Below, in pieces: positions 1 to 6,981 of a DNA stretch of 12,454 nt. Location: positions 1 through 12,454 of the forward strand of contig CAZXVU010000060.1 of the NCBI GenBank assembly GCA_964644465.1. The letters are read 5' to 3'. The notes under the pieces are model-generated. The model ran no database searches, was not told where the DNA came from, and saw only the letters and a list, made by a program, of their open reading frames with translations. Made by a program: the position numbers and the translations under genes. Each line of letters starts with the position of its first letter. Positions within the stretch are counted from its first letter, which is position 1. This stretch comes from CAZXVU01 sp964644465 (lineage in GTDB: Bacteria; Chlamydiota; Chlamydiia; Chlamydiales; SM23-39).

Positions 1-222
1 TCAGTAGGTGCAAATTTTAGAGAAGCTTTTCGTGGCAGATCTTCAGCAGAATTTATTGCTAAAATTGAATTGAGCATTCAAGAACTTGAAGAATCTCTCT
101 ATTGGATAGAACTTCTAATTGAAGGGAAAATTGTTTCCCAAAAAAAGCTCTCATTGCTCGCAAAAGAAGCAGAAGAACTAATAGCTATTCTAATCACCAT
201 CTCTAAAAAAACAAAAATCTGA
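1..222 (+). CDS. Four-helix-bundle protein (23S rRNA intervening-sequence protein family), 5' truncated
   Basis: Reading frame 1 is open from the first base to a TGA at 220-222 and gives 73 residues with no start codon in the window, so the N-terminus lies upstream. The fragment starts SVGANFREAFRGRS, which matches the conserved block of the S23/IVP four-helix-bundle family (S-x-x-x-N-x-x-E-A-x-x-G-R-S). It continues with the amphipathic helix pattern ELEESLYWIELL and a final helix AKEAEELIAILITI. Family members are about 110-130 residues, so roughly the last 60% is present. The family was named from open reading frames inside 23S rRNA intervening sequences, but many members stand alone in genomes and their cellular role is not settled. 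The segment is clearly more AT-rich than the following genes, which may point to separate ancestry. The family call is firm; function is unknown. Confidence 0.85.
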   Translation, partial: SVGANFREAFRGRSSAEFIAKIELSIQELEESLYWIELLIEGKIVSQKKLSLLAKEAEELIAILITISKKTKI

Positions 223-240
223 ATCCTCTCTTATGGGGTG

Positions 241-256
241 CGGGGGCGAAGCCCCG
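241..256. terminator. GC-rich stem-loop between convergent genes, possible terminator
   Basis: GGGGC (243-247), a GAA loop and GCCCC (251-255) form a perfect 5-bp GC stem, extendable by a C-G pair at 241/256 with one bulged G. It lies between the stop of the upstream plus-strand gene (222) and the stop of the minus-strand gene (291), where a bidirectional terminator would be expected. There is only a four-T run (260-263) on the plus side and no T-run on the minus side, so a Rho-independent role is uncertain. Confidence 0.35.
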
Positions 257-263
257 ACGTTTT

Positions 264-291
264 CAGCATTCAGCATTCATATTTCATATTT
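264..291. repeat. Two adjacent 7-bp tandem duplications
   Basis: CAGCATT occurs twice head to tail (264-277), followed directly by CATATTT twice head to tail (278-291). The second copy runs into the stop codon of the minus-strand adhesin gene. These are short AT-rich slippage-type repeats in a convergent intergenic region. No function is apparent. Confidence 0.6.
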
Positions 292-3200
292 TATTCGTGG
301 AGGCGGGTTTTTAGGAGATCGTACTTGGCGGACAGGTAGGGAGAATAATAGGTTCTTAGCCGCAGGAAATAGAGATCGCAGGCTGTCCATTCCTCATTCC
401 AAAATTCGCGGAATTCCAGGAAGTCGGAAATGTATTCGCTATAGGGATGGAGATCTCGGAAAAGCTCCATGAAAGAGGCAATGGCATCTTGTGAAAATGC
501 GATCAGAGTGCCAGGCGTGTCTTTGTAGGCGATGGTATAGGGAATCCCCGTGGGATCTGTAGGATAATAGATTCCCCACACCTCTTGATCGGTATCATGA
601 TAGATCGGCCCCGGCACAAAATGCACCCCATTCAAAAGTCCTTCGATGTCATTGAGCGGTCTGCGCGAGGTATAAATTTTTAAAGGAGCCATGCTGGTGG
701 TGAGAGAACTCGTAGCATCGAGTTTGAACGATCCAGGGCCAAAAAGTGGAGGCGAGGGGAAGTCGTTATCGACAACAAAAAACGAAGTGTCGGTAGGGGA
801 AGCATTTGAAAAAGTAGATCCATTCGTAAATGTCATATTAGTCCCGGCAATGATCGTCGACAGGCCGCTGACATTGATGCTGACAAAAGAATTTTGTGTA
901 AGATTTGAAAATCCTAAAAAGGAGATGGCGTCTGCCGCTTGGATTTGCAAAGTGGTCCCAAAAAAAACACAACCGGAACTCATTCCACTTCCGCCCTGGC
1001 AGAGAAGATTTTGATTCGTGAACATATTTAAAGAACCGTTTGCGGCAATAGAAGACCCAGAAAAATTTCCTGATCCGCCCAGAAGAGTTATATCTTGTAC
1101 GACATGTATGGTTGCATCGATTCCAGCACTGATGACGGAGCCTGCGAAGTCATTTGTGCCTCCGGTTTGATTGAGAGCTCCTCCGATCTGCATTTGCAAA
1201 TTTTCAGTCGGACCTATGAATCCAAATGAGTCTACGCCTGCTCCGCCAAGCACATTGACGTCTCCGAGTACATTCATAGTCATATCAATGCCCGATGTTA
1301 AAAATGTTGGGCTATTATCTCCGGAGCCCCCTAGTACAAAAAGGTTTCCTCCCACCTGTTGAAAAATCACATTCCCAAATTGAGATACAAATTGGGCGCC
1401 AGAAGGATTACCGCCGCCTCCCTCTATGCGAACATCTCCCGATAAAGGCCCAATAATCGTATCTCGTATATTTATGAGATCAGCTTGGCTGACTGAACCA
1501 GGACCTCCCAAAACTGTAAGGTTTCGGAAGGGAGATCCATTGATAGAGGCAAGATCGAAAACTCCACCTGAACCTAGATGAGAAGCCCCTCCAGTCATCA
1601 CCGTCGTGTTCCCTCCCTGAACTGTTAGATCTCTCCCTAAGCGGATCAGTATATCGCCAATCGTACTTTCTAAGATCGCACTTGTGGTGCTATTCGGTCC
1701 GCACAGGAGGATCAGATCGCGAGTTGTATAAATATCGAAATCTGTAGCGAACATCTGTGCTGTTGTATTCGCAGTGCTCTCGATAATGATATCTTGGCCT
1801 ACAGGATTTGCTGGAGTGCCGATATGAATCGGTCCTGCATCACAGATAATTTCTGCAATATTGAAAGTAGTTCCTTTGACGTGGACATCGCCTTGAATAT
1901 TTTGGATATTTATATCAGTGATAGCAATGATCGATCCATCTGTGAGGGATAGGTTCCCATTTGCAAAAATAGATATCGATCCGCCGAATGCATGTATGTT
2001 TGAAGGAGATCCCCCAGGAAGAATTTGGAGAGTTACATCTTGTGCTATGGGTTGCGCAGGAGTTCCGATCTGGATAGATCCGGCCATAGTCAGAAGCTCG
2101 CCTATCGTTGCATCACCAAGGACGGTGACCGAGCCTAAAAGAGCAAGTACGTCGATATCTCCATTGATTTGAATATCTGCAGCATTGACCGTAACACTCC
2201 CTTGGCTATGAATAGATAGATTTCCTGTTCCTGAATTATTTACATCGGCAGCAGGGTTGAAAGTAATACTTCCCAAAGCGACTCCAGGGACAATCGTATT
2301 GAGCGTCAAATTTCTGGAAGAATTATACAGAATGGGATCAACGACTGTGAGGTTTCCGATGTTGCCAGGCGTGGAGATGCTCCCCGAAGAATTAACGGAT
2401 ACATTGGTGGTATTTGTATTTAAGAGACCGACAAGCACTCCAGTATTTAAATTGGCAGCGGCGGCCGCTGGCCCCGGTCTAAAATTGGGAGAGCCCATCA
2501 CATTAAAATTGGCTGCGGCGGAAATGGTAATATTTGTCGGATCGAGAACGAGATCCCCAGGTATTCCGAAAGGAGCGGCTGCCGTCGCTGTTCCTTGGAA
2601 CTCTAGATAGCTTCCCGATACTTCCATCCAGCCGCCATTGCCGCCTCTAGATCCCCCTTTTGCGCTAAGGGCTCCATAAAAACGGGTGGCATCTTTCGAG
2701 ATGACAGAGATCTCGCCGCCATCGCCGTTTTCTAGGGCATCCGCTTTTAAAAGGGCGCTTGGAGTTACATATTGCGCCGTCGCTTTCAAGTCGATTGTTC
2801 CGCCATGAGAAGTTGTGCTTGCATCGAGGATGGCATTTTCAAGAAGAGCGATTTGCGAGCCGTCGATTTGAATATTTTCTGCAGAGATTTGGCCATTGAT
2901 ATCGATCCGCCCTTCTTGAGCCACTAAACGGATACGCCCCTCTTCAAAAATAAGTCCTTTGGCATCGATAAGACCATCCACAAAAATGGCAGTCTCGTAG
3001 AGATTTTCAGGATTTTGAAATCCGTTTGTGAGGATGTGGACCGGATTCTGGGCGTCGGGCTGTATAAGGATTTGCGTTCCCGCGGAGATTTCAATATTTC
3101 CATCAGCAGTTAAAACACCGTAGTTTTCCAAATGTGCGGCCAATAAGAGAATATCTCCCGCTCTCGCTCGGATCGTTCCGAAATTGATGATTTCTCCATC

Positions 3201-3629
3201 TGAGGAAGAGGTAAAAAGCATCTCATCGCCAGAGAGGAAGTCAGTATCTGCGATATTCAAAGCGGAAGCGATGAAAGAAGCCGTATCGATCATACCAGAG
3301 GGACCGATCAAGATCCCATTCGGATTGATGAGAAGCAGATGGCCATTTGCTTTTAGCTCTCCTAAAATATTGCTAGGCAGAAGTCCTAAATCTCGGAGTA
3401 ATAGAGCCGAAGCGGAATTGGGCTGGATCACACGGACATGTTCAAGTCGGTCGATCGAAAAGGAGTCCCAATTCACGATCGATTTGTCATCAGCTACGAT
3501 TTCCAGGCTTTTTTCAGAAAGAAAAGAAATGGATGCATTTCCTGCCGCGACTTGAGGATTTGTGGGCAGGGCAGAAATTTGTTGAATTACTACCCAGCTT
3601 AGAGCAAGGAGATTCGATCGATTCCACAT
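291..3629 (-). CDS. Secreted filamentous-haemagglutinin-like protein (two-partner secretion TpsA type)
   Basis: A 1112-residue secreted beta-helix protein, probably a surface adhesin or exoprotein. Residues 1-20 form a signal peptide (hydrophobic core LLALSWVVIQQ, likely cleavage after ISA). The mature start LPTNPQVAAGNASI, the NWDSFSI block at 53-59 and NPNGILIGPSG at 102-112 are the hallmarks of the TPS secretion domain, which in this family docks onto a TpsB/POTRA outer-membrane pore. The long middle is rich in Gly, Ser, Asn, Thr and beta-branched residues, as expected for a right-handed beta-helix. It includes six 27-29-residue repeats (residues 731-898). The last ~110 residues differ: aromatic, charged and non-repetitive (many Tyr, Phe, Trp, Glu), so they form a separate C-terminal domain of unknown role. 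A Shine-Dalgarno-like AGGA sits just before the ATG. No TpsB partner lies in the window, so export partner and target are inferred. Confidence 0.88.
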   Translation of the reverse strand: MWNRSNLLALSWVVIQQISALPTNPQVAAGNASISFLSEKSLEIVADDKSIVNWDSFSIDRLEHVRVIQPNSASALLLRDLGLLPSNILGELKANGHLLLINPNGILIGPSGMIDTASFIASALNIADTDFLSGDEMLFTSSSDGEIINFGTIRARAGDILLLAAHLENYGVLTADGNIEISAGTQILIQPDAQNPVHILTNGFQNPENLYETAIFVDGLIDAKGLIFEEGRIRLVAQEGRIDINGQISAENIQIDGSQIALLENAILDASTTSHGGTIDLKATAQYVTPSALLKADALENGDGGEISVISKDATRFYGALSAKGGSRGGNGGWMEVSGSYLEFQGTATAAAPFGIPGDLVLDPTNITISAAANFNVMGSPNFRPGPAAAAANLNTGVLVGLLNTNTTNVSVNSSGSISTPGNIGNLTVVDPILYNSSRNLTLNTIVPGVALGSITFNPAADVNNSGTGNLSIHSQGSVTVNAADIQINGDIDVLALLGSVTVLGDATIGELLTMAGSIQIGTPAQPIAQDVTLQILPGGSPSNIHAFGGSISIFANGNLSLTDGSIIAITDINIQNIQGDVHVKGTTFNIAEIICDAGPIHIGTPANPVGQDIIIESTANTTAQMFATDFDIYTTRDLILLCGPNSTTSAILESTIGDILIRLGRDLTVQGGNTTVMTGGASHLGSGGVFDLASINGSPFRNLTVLGGPGSVSQADLINIRDTIIGPLSGDVRIEGGGGNPSGAQFVSQFGNVIFQQVGGNLFVLGGSGDNSPTFLTSGIDMTMNVLGDVNVLGGAGVDSFGFIGPTENLQMQIGGALNQTGGTNDFAGSVISAGIDATIHVVQDITLLGGSGNFSGSSIAANGSLNMFTNQNLLCQGGSGMSSGCVFFGTTLQIQAADAISFLGFSNLTQNSFVSINVSGLSTIIAGTNMTFTNGSTFSNASPTDTSFFVVDNDFPSPPLFGPGSFKLDATSSLTTSMAPLKIYTSRRPLNDIEGLLNGVHFVPGPIYHDTDQEVWGIYYPTDPTGIPYTIAYKDTPGTLIAFSQDAIASFMELFRDLHPYSEYISDFLEFREFWNEEWTACDLYFLRLRTYYSPYLSAKYDLLKTRLHE
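936..1439 (-). repeat. Six tandem beta-helix repeats (27-29 residues each) in the adhesin
   Basis: This 504-bp stretch encodes residues 731-898 and splits into six units of 29, 29, 27, 29, 27 and 27 residues. They begin at GDVRIEGG, GGNLFVLGG, GDVNVLGG, GGALNQTGG, QDITLLGG and NQNLLCQGG. Each has a strand, a GG(S/A/T)G-like turn, a Ser/Asn-rich stretch with a Phe or Ile, and a second strand of alternating hydrophobic residues. The units have diverged at the DNA level, so this is a structural repeat rather than a recent duplication. Confidence 0.7.
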
Positions 3630-3649
3630 AATAAATCCTATGCCCGGAT

Positions 3650-3677
3650 TTTGTATGATTTAGCAATAGAAAGTAAA
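3650..3677 (-). promoter_or_regulatory. Candidate sigma-70-type promoter for the adhesin gene
   Basis: Read on the minus strand, TTTACT (3677-3672), a 16-nt spacer and TACAAA (3655-3650) resemble -35 and -10 boxes with four of six matches each. Transcription would start near 3643, about 14 nt before the ATG at 3629, leaving just enough room for the AGGA ribosome binding site. The 116-bp region between the divergent starts at 3629 and 3746 is AT-rich. I cannot pick a convincing plus-strand promoter in it. Confidence 0.3.
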
Positions 3678-3745
3678 TCTTTTTCTATGCATTTTAAATG
3701 AAAAAAACCTCCTGAAAAATGGACAAATTGAGGATAATGACCCCT

Positions 3746-5185
3746 ATGAAAAGAATAGGCTTACTACTACTTCTTATTTTTTCAATCGGTTTTGGCCTTT
3801 ATGCTGAAACTCTCAAGAAAGAACCTATTTCTCAAGTTCTTGTGATTTTTGGAGCGTATGGCGATCTCTCTAAAAGGGAGTTGATCCCCGCGCTCGTGAA
3901 GTTGCAAAAGAAAGGACAGCTGCCCTCAGATTTTACAATCGTCGGTGTGGGGCGAAGAGACATTACCGAAACGGAATTTCTCAAAGAAGCCTCTACGTAT
4001 ATCGGGAAAGAAGATGGGGCTGTTTGGGAATCTTTAAAAGGGCGAGTCCACTATATCTCCGGCAATTTCGATGATGAGAAAACCTACTCTAAGCTGGCTC
4101 AGAACCTAAAAAAATTCAGCAAAAACCGACTTTTCTATTTAGCAACTCCTCCTTCTAACTTTTCCCCGATCATCCGCGAACTCCACCAGCATAAGCTCAT
4201 CAAGAAAGGGGATCTTAACTCAAGAGTCTTGATCGAAAAACCATTCGGTGTGGATGAAGAGTCCGCTCAAAATCTCCAAAAAGAGATCTCGGAGTTTCTC
4301 AATGAGAACCAAATCTATCGGATGGACCATTACCTCGGTAAAGAAGTGATAGGCCAGCTCCTCAATTTTCGTTTTGCAAACCCGATGATCGAATCTCTTT
4401 GGAACAATAGACAGATCGATCATGTAAGAGTGACCTTGAGCGAGTCGATCGGTGTCGGGTCTAGAGGCGCCTTTTGGGAGCAGACGGGGATGCTGCGGGA
4501 TGTTGTCCAAAATCACATCATGCAAGTCGTCGCTTTGATAGGAATGGAAAAGCCCGAAACTCTTTCTCCTGAGAATGTCCAAAAAGAAAAAGTGCGCTTG
4601 ATTGAATCGATCCGCCCATTTGCCGAAGAAGGTTCAACGATCTCCCGTGGCCAATATGGGCCAGGGGATGAAACGCTACCGGGATACAGGCAGGAGAAGA
4701 ATGTACCTGAGAGTTCTAGCGTTGAAACGTTTGTTTCTGCAAAACTCTGGATCGATAATGAACGTTGGCAAGGCGTTCCCTTCTATCTCAAAACAGGAAA
4801 AAGGCTCTCTAAGAAGTTGACCGAAGCAGTCATTGCCTTTAAATCCGAAGGGGGGCTCCCTTCGAATGAGCTTGTCTTCCGCATCCAGCCTGATGAAGAA
4901 ATCTACATGCATGTGAATGCATTTGAACCTGGATTAGATGGCGAACTTCGACGCCAAAAACTTTCCTTCCCATTGCGGAAAATATATCCATCTTCAATCC
5001 CTGATGCGTACGAAAGGCTAGTTTATGATGCCCTCGCTGGCGATAGATCCCGCTTTGTCGGCTTTGACGAGCTCCTCGCAGCCTGGCGCCTATTTACGCC
5101 TGTGTTGAAAGAATGGGCAGAAGTTCCTCCAACAGATTTTCCCAATTATACAGCTGGCTCCGATGGGCCATTAACCCAGGAATAA
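3746..5185 (+). CDS. zwf: Glucose-6-phosphate 1-dehydrogenase with N-terminal signal peptide (predicted exported)
   Basis: G6PDH oxidises glucose 6-phosphate to 6-phosphogluconolactone with NADP+, normally in the cytosol as the first step of the pentose phosphate pathway. The 479-residue product has the coenzyme fold start VIFGAYGDLSKREL (from about residue 33), EKPFG (164-168), the active-site motif MDHYLGKE (193-200) and the catalytic-His block MLRDVVQNHIMQ (His ~257), so it looks catalytically complete. Length is normal for the family even though the first ~20 residues are a Sec-like signal peptide (MKR, a Leu-rich core, then LYA/E). The residue between GA and GDL is usually Ser or Thr and is Tyr here. 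The ATG at 3746 is preferred because GAGGA lies 11 nt upstream and it starts a classic signal peptide; in-frame ATGs at 3719 (no ribosome site) and 3737 (only 2 nt from GAGGA) are alternatives. It is followed 4 nt later by the nitroreductase gene. Cytosolic retention with an uncleaved anchor cannot be excluded. Confidence 0.9.
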   Translation: MKRIGLLLLLIFSIGFGLYAETLKKEPISQVLVIFGAYGDLSKRELIPALVKLQKKGQLPSDFTIVGVGRRDITETEFLKEASTYIGKEDGAVWESLKGRVHYISGNFDDEKTYSKLAQNLKKFSKNRLFYLATPPSNFSPIIRELHQHKLIKKGDLNSRVLIEKPFGVDEESAQNLQKEISEFLNENQIYRMDHYLGKEVIGQLLNFRFANPMIESLWNNRQIDHVRVTLSESIGVGSRGAFWEQTGMLRDVVQNHIMQVVALIGMEKPETLSPENVQKEKVRLIESIRPFAEEGSTISRGQYGPGDETLPGYRQEKNVPESSSVETFVSAKLWIDNERWQGVPFYLKTGKRLSKKLTEAVIAFKSEGGLPSNELVFRIQPDEEIYMHVNAFEPGLDGELRRQKLSFPLRKIYPSSIPDAYERLVYDALAGDRSRFVGFDELLAAWRLFTPVLKEWAEVPPTDFPNYTAGSDGPLTQE

Positions 5186-5189
5186 TATC

Positions 5190-5828
5190 ATGAAAAGAAT
5201 CGCTTTTTCACTCCTATGCGCATTGCCATTAGCTGCTTTTTCCGCGGAAAAAGAAAAACCCATTCCTGGAGAATCGGAATTTAATTTGCTTCTCTTGAAG
5301 CGCCATAGCGGCTATTCCTATGATTCGAAAAGAAATGTCCCCTGGAATTATTTAAATAGATTGGCTATGGCAGCCCGCAGAGCTCCTTCCAGCTATAATG
5401 AACAGCCTTGGCGCTATATTTTCTGCGACCGCGTTAGAACTCCGGAAGCGTATCAAAAACTCTTAAAATCGCTGGTTCCTTCCAACCAGAAATGGGCCCA
5501 AAATGCTCCTGTTCTAGTCGCTGTTACTACAAAGACGGATTTCACCCGCAATGGATCTCCTAATTCTGTGGCCCAATACGATGCAGGCGCCGCTTCCATG
5601 GCGATGGTTCTGGAAGCAACGGCTCTCGGATTGATGGCCCACCAAATGGCGGGATTCGAAGCAGAGATGATCCAAAGCGAATTTTCAGTACCAGAAGGTT
5701 TCATTCCAGTAGCTGTGATTGCCATTGGATATGAATCAACAGATGCTGAACTTTCATCTACAGATCGCAATCCGATCGAGCAAAACTTCTTCCTTGGCGA
5801 ATGGGACAAAGGGTTCAACATCCGATAA
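5190..5828 (+). CDS. Nitroreductase-family flavoprotein with signal peptide
   Basis: A 212-residue FMN-dependent nitroreductase-family oxidoreductase; members use NAD(P)H to reduce nitro compounds, quinones or other electron acceptors. The FMN-binding block AARRAPSSYNEQPWRY (61-76) and the later DAGAASMAMVLEATALGL (131-148) plus PVAVIAIGY (173-181) are diagnostic. The first FMN-contact segment, usually R-R-S-x-R, is degenerate here (LKRHSGYSYD, 36-45). Residues 1-18 form a signal peptide (MKRI, hydrophobic LLCALPLAAF, cleavage near AFS/AEK), which is unusual for this cofactor-loaded family. It starts 4 nt after the upstream dehydrogenase stop, with AGGA before the ATG, so the two are almost certainly co-transcribed. 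The pairing of an NADPH-producing and a likely NAD(P)H-consuming enzyme, both with export signals, suggests a shared extracytoplasmic redox task. That role is inference; the substrate is unknown. Confidence 0.85.
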   Translation: MKRIAFSLLCALPLAAFSAEKEKPIPGESEFNLLLLKRHSGYSYDSKRNVPWNYLNRLAMAARRAPSSYNEQPWRYIFCDRVRTPEAYQKLLKSLVPSNQKWAQNAPVLVAVTTKTDFTRNGSPNSVAQYDAGAASMAMVLEATALGLMAHQMAGFEAEMIQSEFSVPEGFIPVAVIAIGYESTDAELSSTDRNPIEQNFFLGEWDKGFNIR

Positions 5829-5860
5829 ACCCCAAAAGAATTCAGAATTTGGGAATACAA

Positions 5861-5890
5861 TTGTCAAAAATGGGGATCTCGTGCTAGGAT
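5861..5890 (+). promoter_or_regulatory. Candidate sigma-70-type promoter for the methyltransferase gene
   Basis: TTGTCA (5861-5866, five of six matches to TTGACA), an 18-nt spacer and TAGGAT (5885-5890, four of six to TATAAT). Transcription would begin near 5897, about 23 nt before the ATG at 5920 and upstream of the strong GGAGGT ribosome binding site (5909-5914). Confidence 0.4.
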
Positions 5891-5894
5891 CCCC
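5872..5894. promoter_or_regulatory. 7-bp perfect inverted repeat overlapping the predicted -10 box
   Basis: GGGGATC (5872-5878) and GATCCCC (5888-5894) flank a 9-nt loop. The right arm covers most of the predicted -10 element. It could be an operator for the methyltransferase gene or a stem terminating the upstream two-gene operon. No T-run follows it, which weakens the terminator reading. Confidence 0.4.
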
Positions 5895-5919
5895 GCCTTC
5901 TTCAAACCGGAGGTAATAA

Positions 5920-6981
5920 ATGGCTTCTAAATGCCCATCATTAAGTTTTGCAAAAATTGGATCAAAATTAGACGCATGTATACCAGATTGCTCTCGAGTT
6001 TCAAATGCTCTTGGCAAGTCTTGGCAAAGAATCGACAAATTTAGACATAATGAAGCTTTGGTAGCCGGCACGCAGGTTACGGGCGGACTCGGCTTGAGTT
6101 CTATTGCCACATGGGCGACCTATTTATCGACCGCTTCGTTAACAGCTCCTGCATTTCTTCAAACTGCTTTATCGAGCGCGTCAGTTATAGTTCCTGAAGT
6201 TCTTCAAACTGCTTTAGCGAGCACGTCACTTGCAGTTCCTGGAGCTCTTAAAACTGCATTAGCGATCAACACTCCCCTTGCTGTTCCTGTAACTCTTACA
6301 CTTGTTACCGCTGCCCTAGCGAAATATTATGGCGGTGCGGATGGCGCGATGAAAGTGTTTACCGATTATCTGCCTAAGTCATTGACGCTCACTCGCTCAT
6401 GCTTGAAGTATGCGCCAAAAGCTGGCGATACAGGCATTTGGAAGGGAGCAGGAATAACCACTAGATGGTCTCAGTTCTTTGATCCCCGCCTTGCTGCTGA
6501 AATTTCTGCTGTTTTAAAAGAAAAAGGAATCACCTCAGCATGGGATTTTGGCTGCGGTCCTGATAAGTATTCACCGGTCATTCAACAGAATGGGGTCACC
6601 GTATGCAACGGACTTGATGGAAATCCTGCTATGGTCAGAGCTGTATATGTCCAAGACCTCGCTCTTCCTTTTAAGCGAGAAAAGCGCGATTGCGTGATCT
6701 CTCTTGAAGTGGGAGCAAAAATTCCTGCAGAGCAAGAAGACCAATTCCTTCAAAACATCAATGCCCATGCAGATAAGTTGGCGATCATCAGCTGGCCGAT
6801 TGAAGGACAAAAAGGGCCTAACCAAGTCAATCGACGAAGCAATGACTATATCATTGCTAAGATGGAAGCAATGGGTTGGAAACACGATGTTAACCTGAGC
6901 CAGAGATTGAAAGATCATTCTCATCCGATCTATTTCTGGTCCAAAGACACTATGATGGCTTTCATAAGAAAAGCAGATTAA
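5920..6981 (+). CDS. METTL24-like SAM-dependent methyltransferase with hydrophobic repeat-containing N-terminus
   Basis: A 353-residue protein with two halves. Residues ~185-350 are a class I SAM-dependent methyltransferase-like domain: motif I WDFGCGPDKYS (208-218), an acidic ribose-binding block GLDGNP (231-236), SLEVGAKIP (261-269), the strand LAIISWP (287-293) and a C-terminal QVNRRSNDYI block (302-311). The SLEVG...IP / SWP...GQ.G..VN.R.N.Y pattern resembles METTL24-type methyltransferases, as I recall them, more than common bacterial small-molecule enzymes. Residues ~46-136 are hydrophobic, Ala/Thr/Leu/Val-rich, and include a 15-residue tandem repeat; they could form membrane segments. 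No Sec signal peptide is seen. The ATG has a strong GGAGGT six nt upstream. It is a lone gene with its own candidate promoter. Substrate is unknown; a membrane-associated or host-directed role is possible but only inferred. Confidence 0.7.
   Translation: MASKCPSLSFAKIGSKLDACIPDCSRVSNALGKSWQRIDKFRHNEALVAGTQVTGGLGLSSIATWATYLSTASLTAPAFLQTALSSASVIVPEVLQTALASTSLAVPGALKTALAINTPLAVPVTLTLVTAALAKYYGGADGAMKVFTDYLPKSLTLTRSCLKYAPKAGDTGIWKGAGITTRWSQFFDPRLAAEISAVLKEKGITSAWDFGCGPDKYSPVIQQNGVTVCNGLDGNPAMVRAVYVQDLALPFKREKRDCVISLEVGAKIPAEQEDQFLQNINAHADKLAIISWPIEGQKGPNQVNRRSNDYIIAKMEAMGWKHDVNLSQRLKDHSHPIYFWSKDTMMAFIRKAD
6145..6282 (+). repeat. In-frame 45-bp tandem repeat, three copies
   Basis: Three consecutive units start at 6145, 6190 and 6235 (45, 45 and 48 bp), with a partial fourth unit (GTTCCTG) at 6283. 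DNA identity is still high, especially between units 1 and 2, which share TTCTTCAAACTGCTTTA. The units encode APAFLQTALSSASVI, VPEVLQTALASTSLA and VPGALKTALAINTPLA, lengthening the hydrophobic region of the methyltransferase. Unit lengths are multiples of three, so copy-number change would preserve the frame. Confidence 0.85.

Noticed and set aside
233..472. Plus-strand 79-codon frame across the stem-loop and the adhesin 3' end
   Set aside because: It translates the stem-loop and antisense coding DNA, and the peptide has no family features.
691..3555. Several plus-strand open frames of 63-123 codons inside the adhesin gene
   Set aside because: They are antisense to a long, well-supported coding region, have no recognisable domains or ribosome sites, and read as low-complexity shadows of its Gly/Ser/Asn-rich codons.
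4220..4912. Minus-strand and shifted frames within the G6PDH gene
   Set aside because: They lie wholly inside a conserved enzyme gene and show no independent coding signs.
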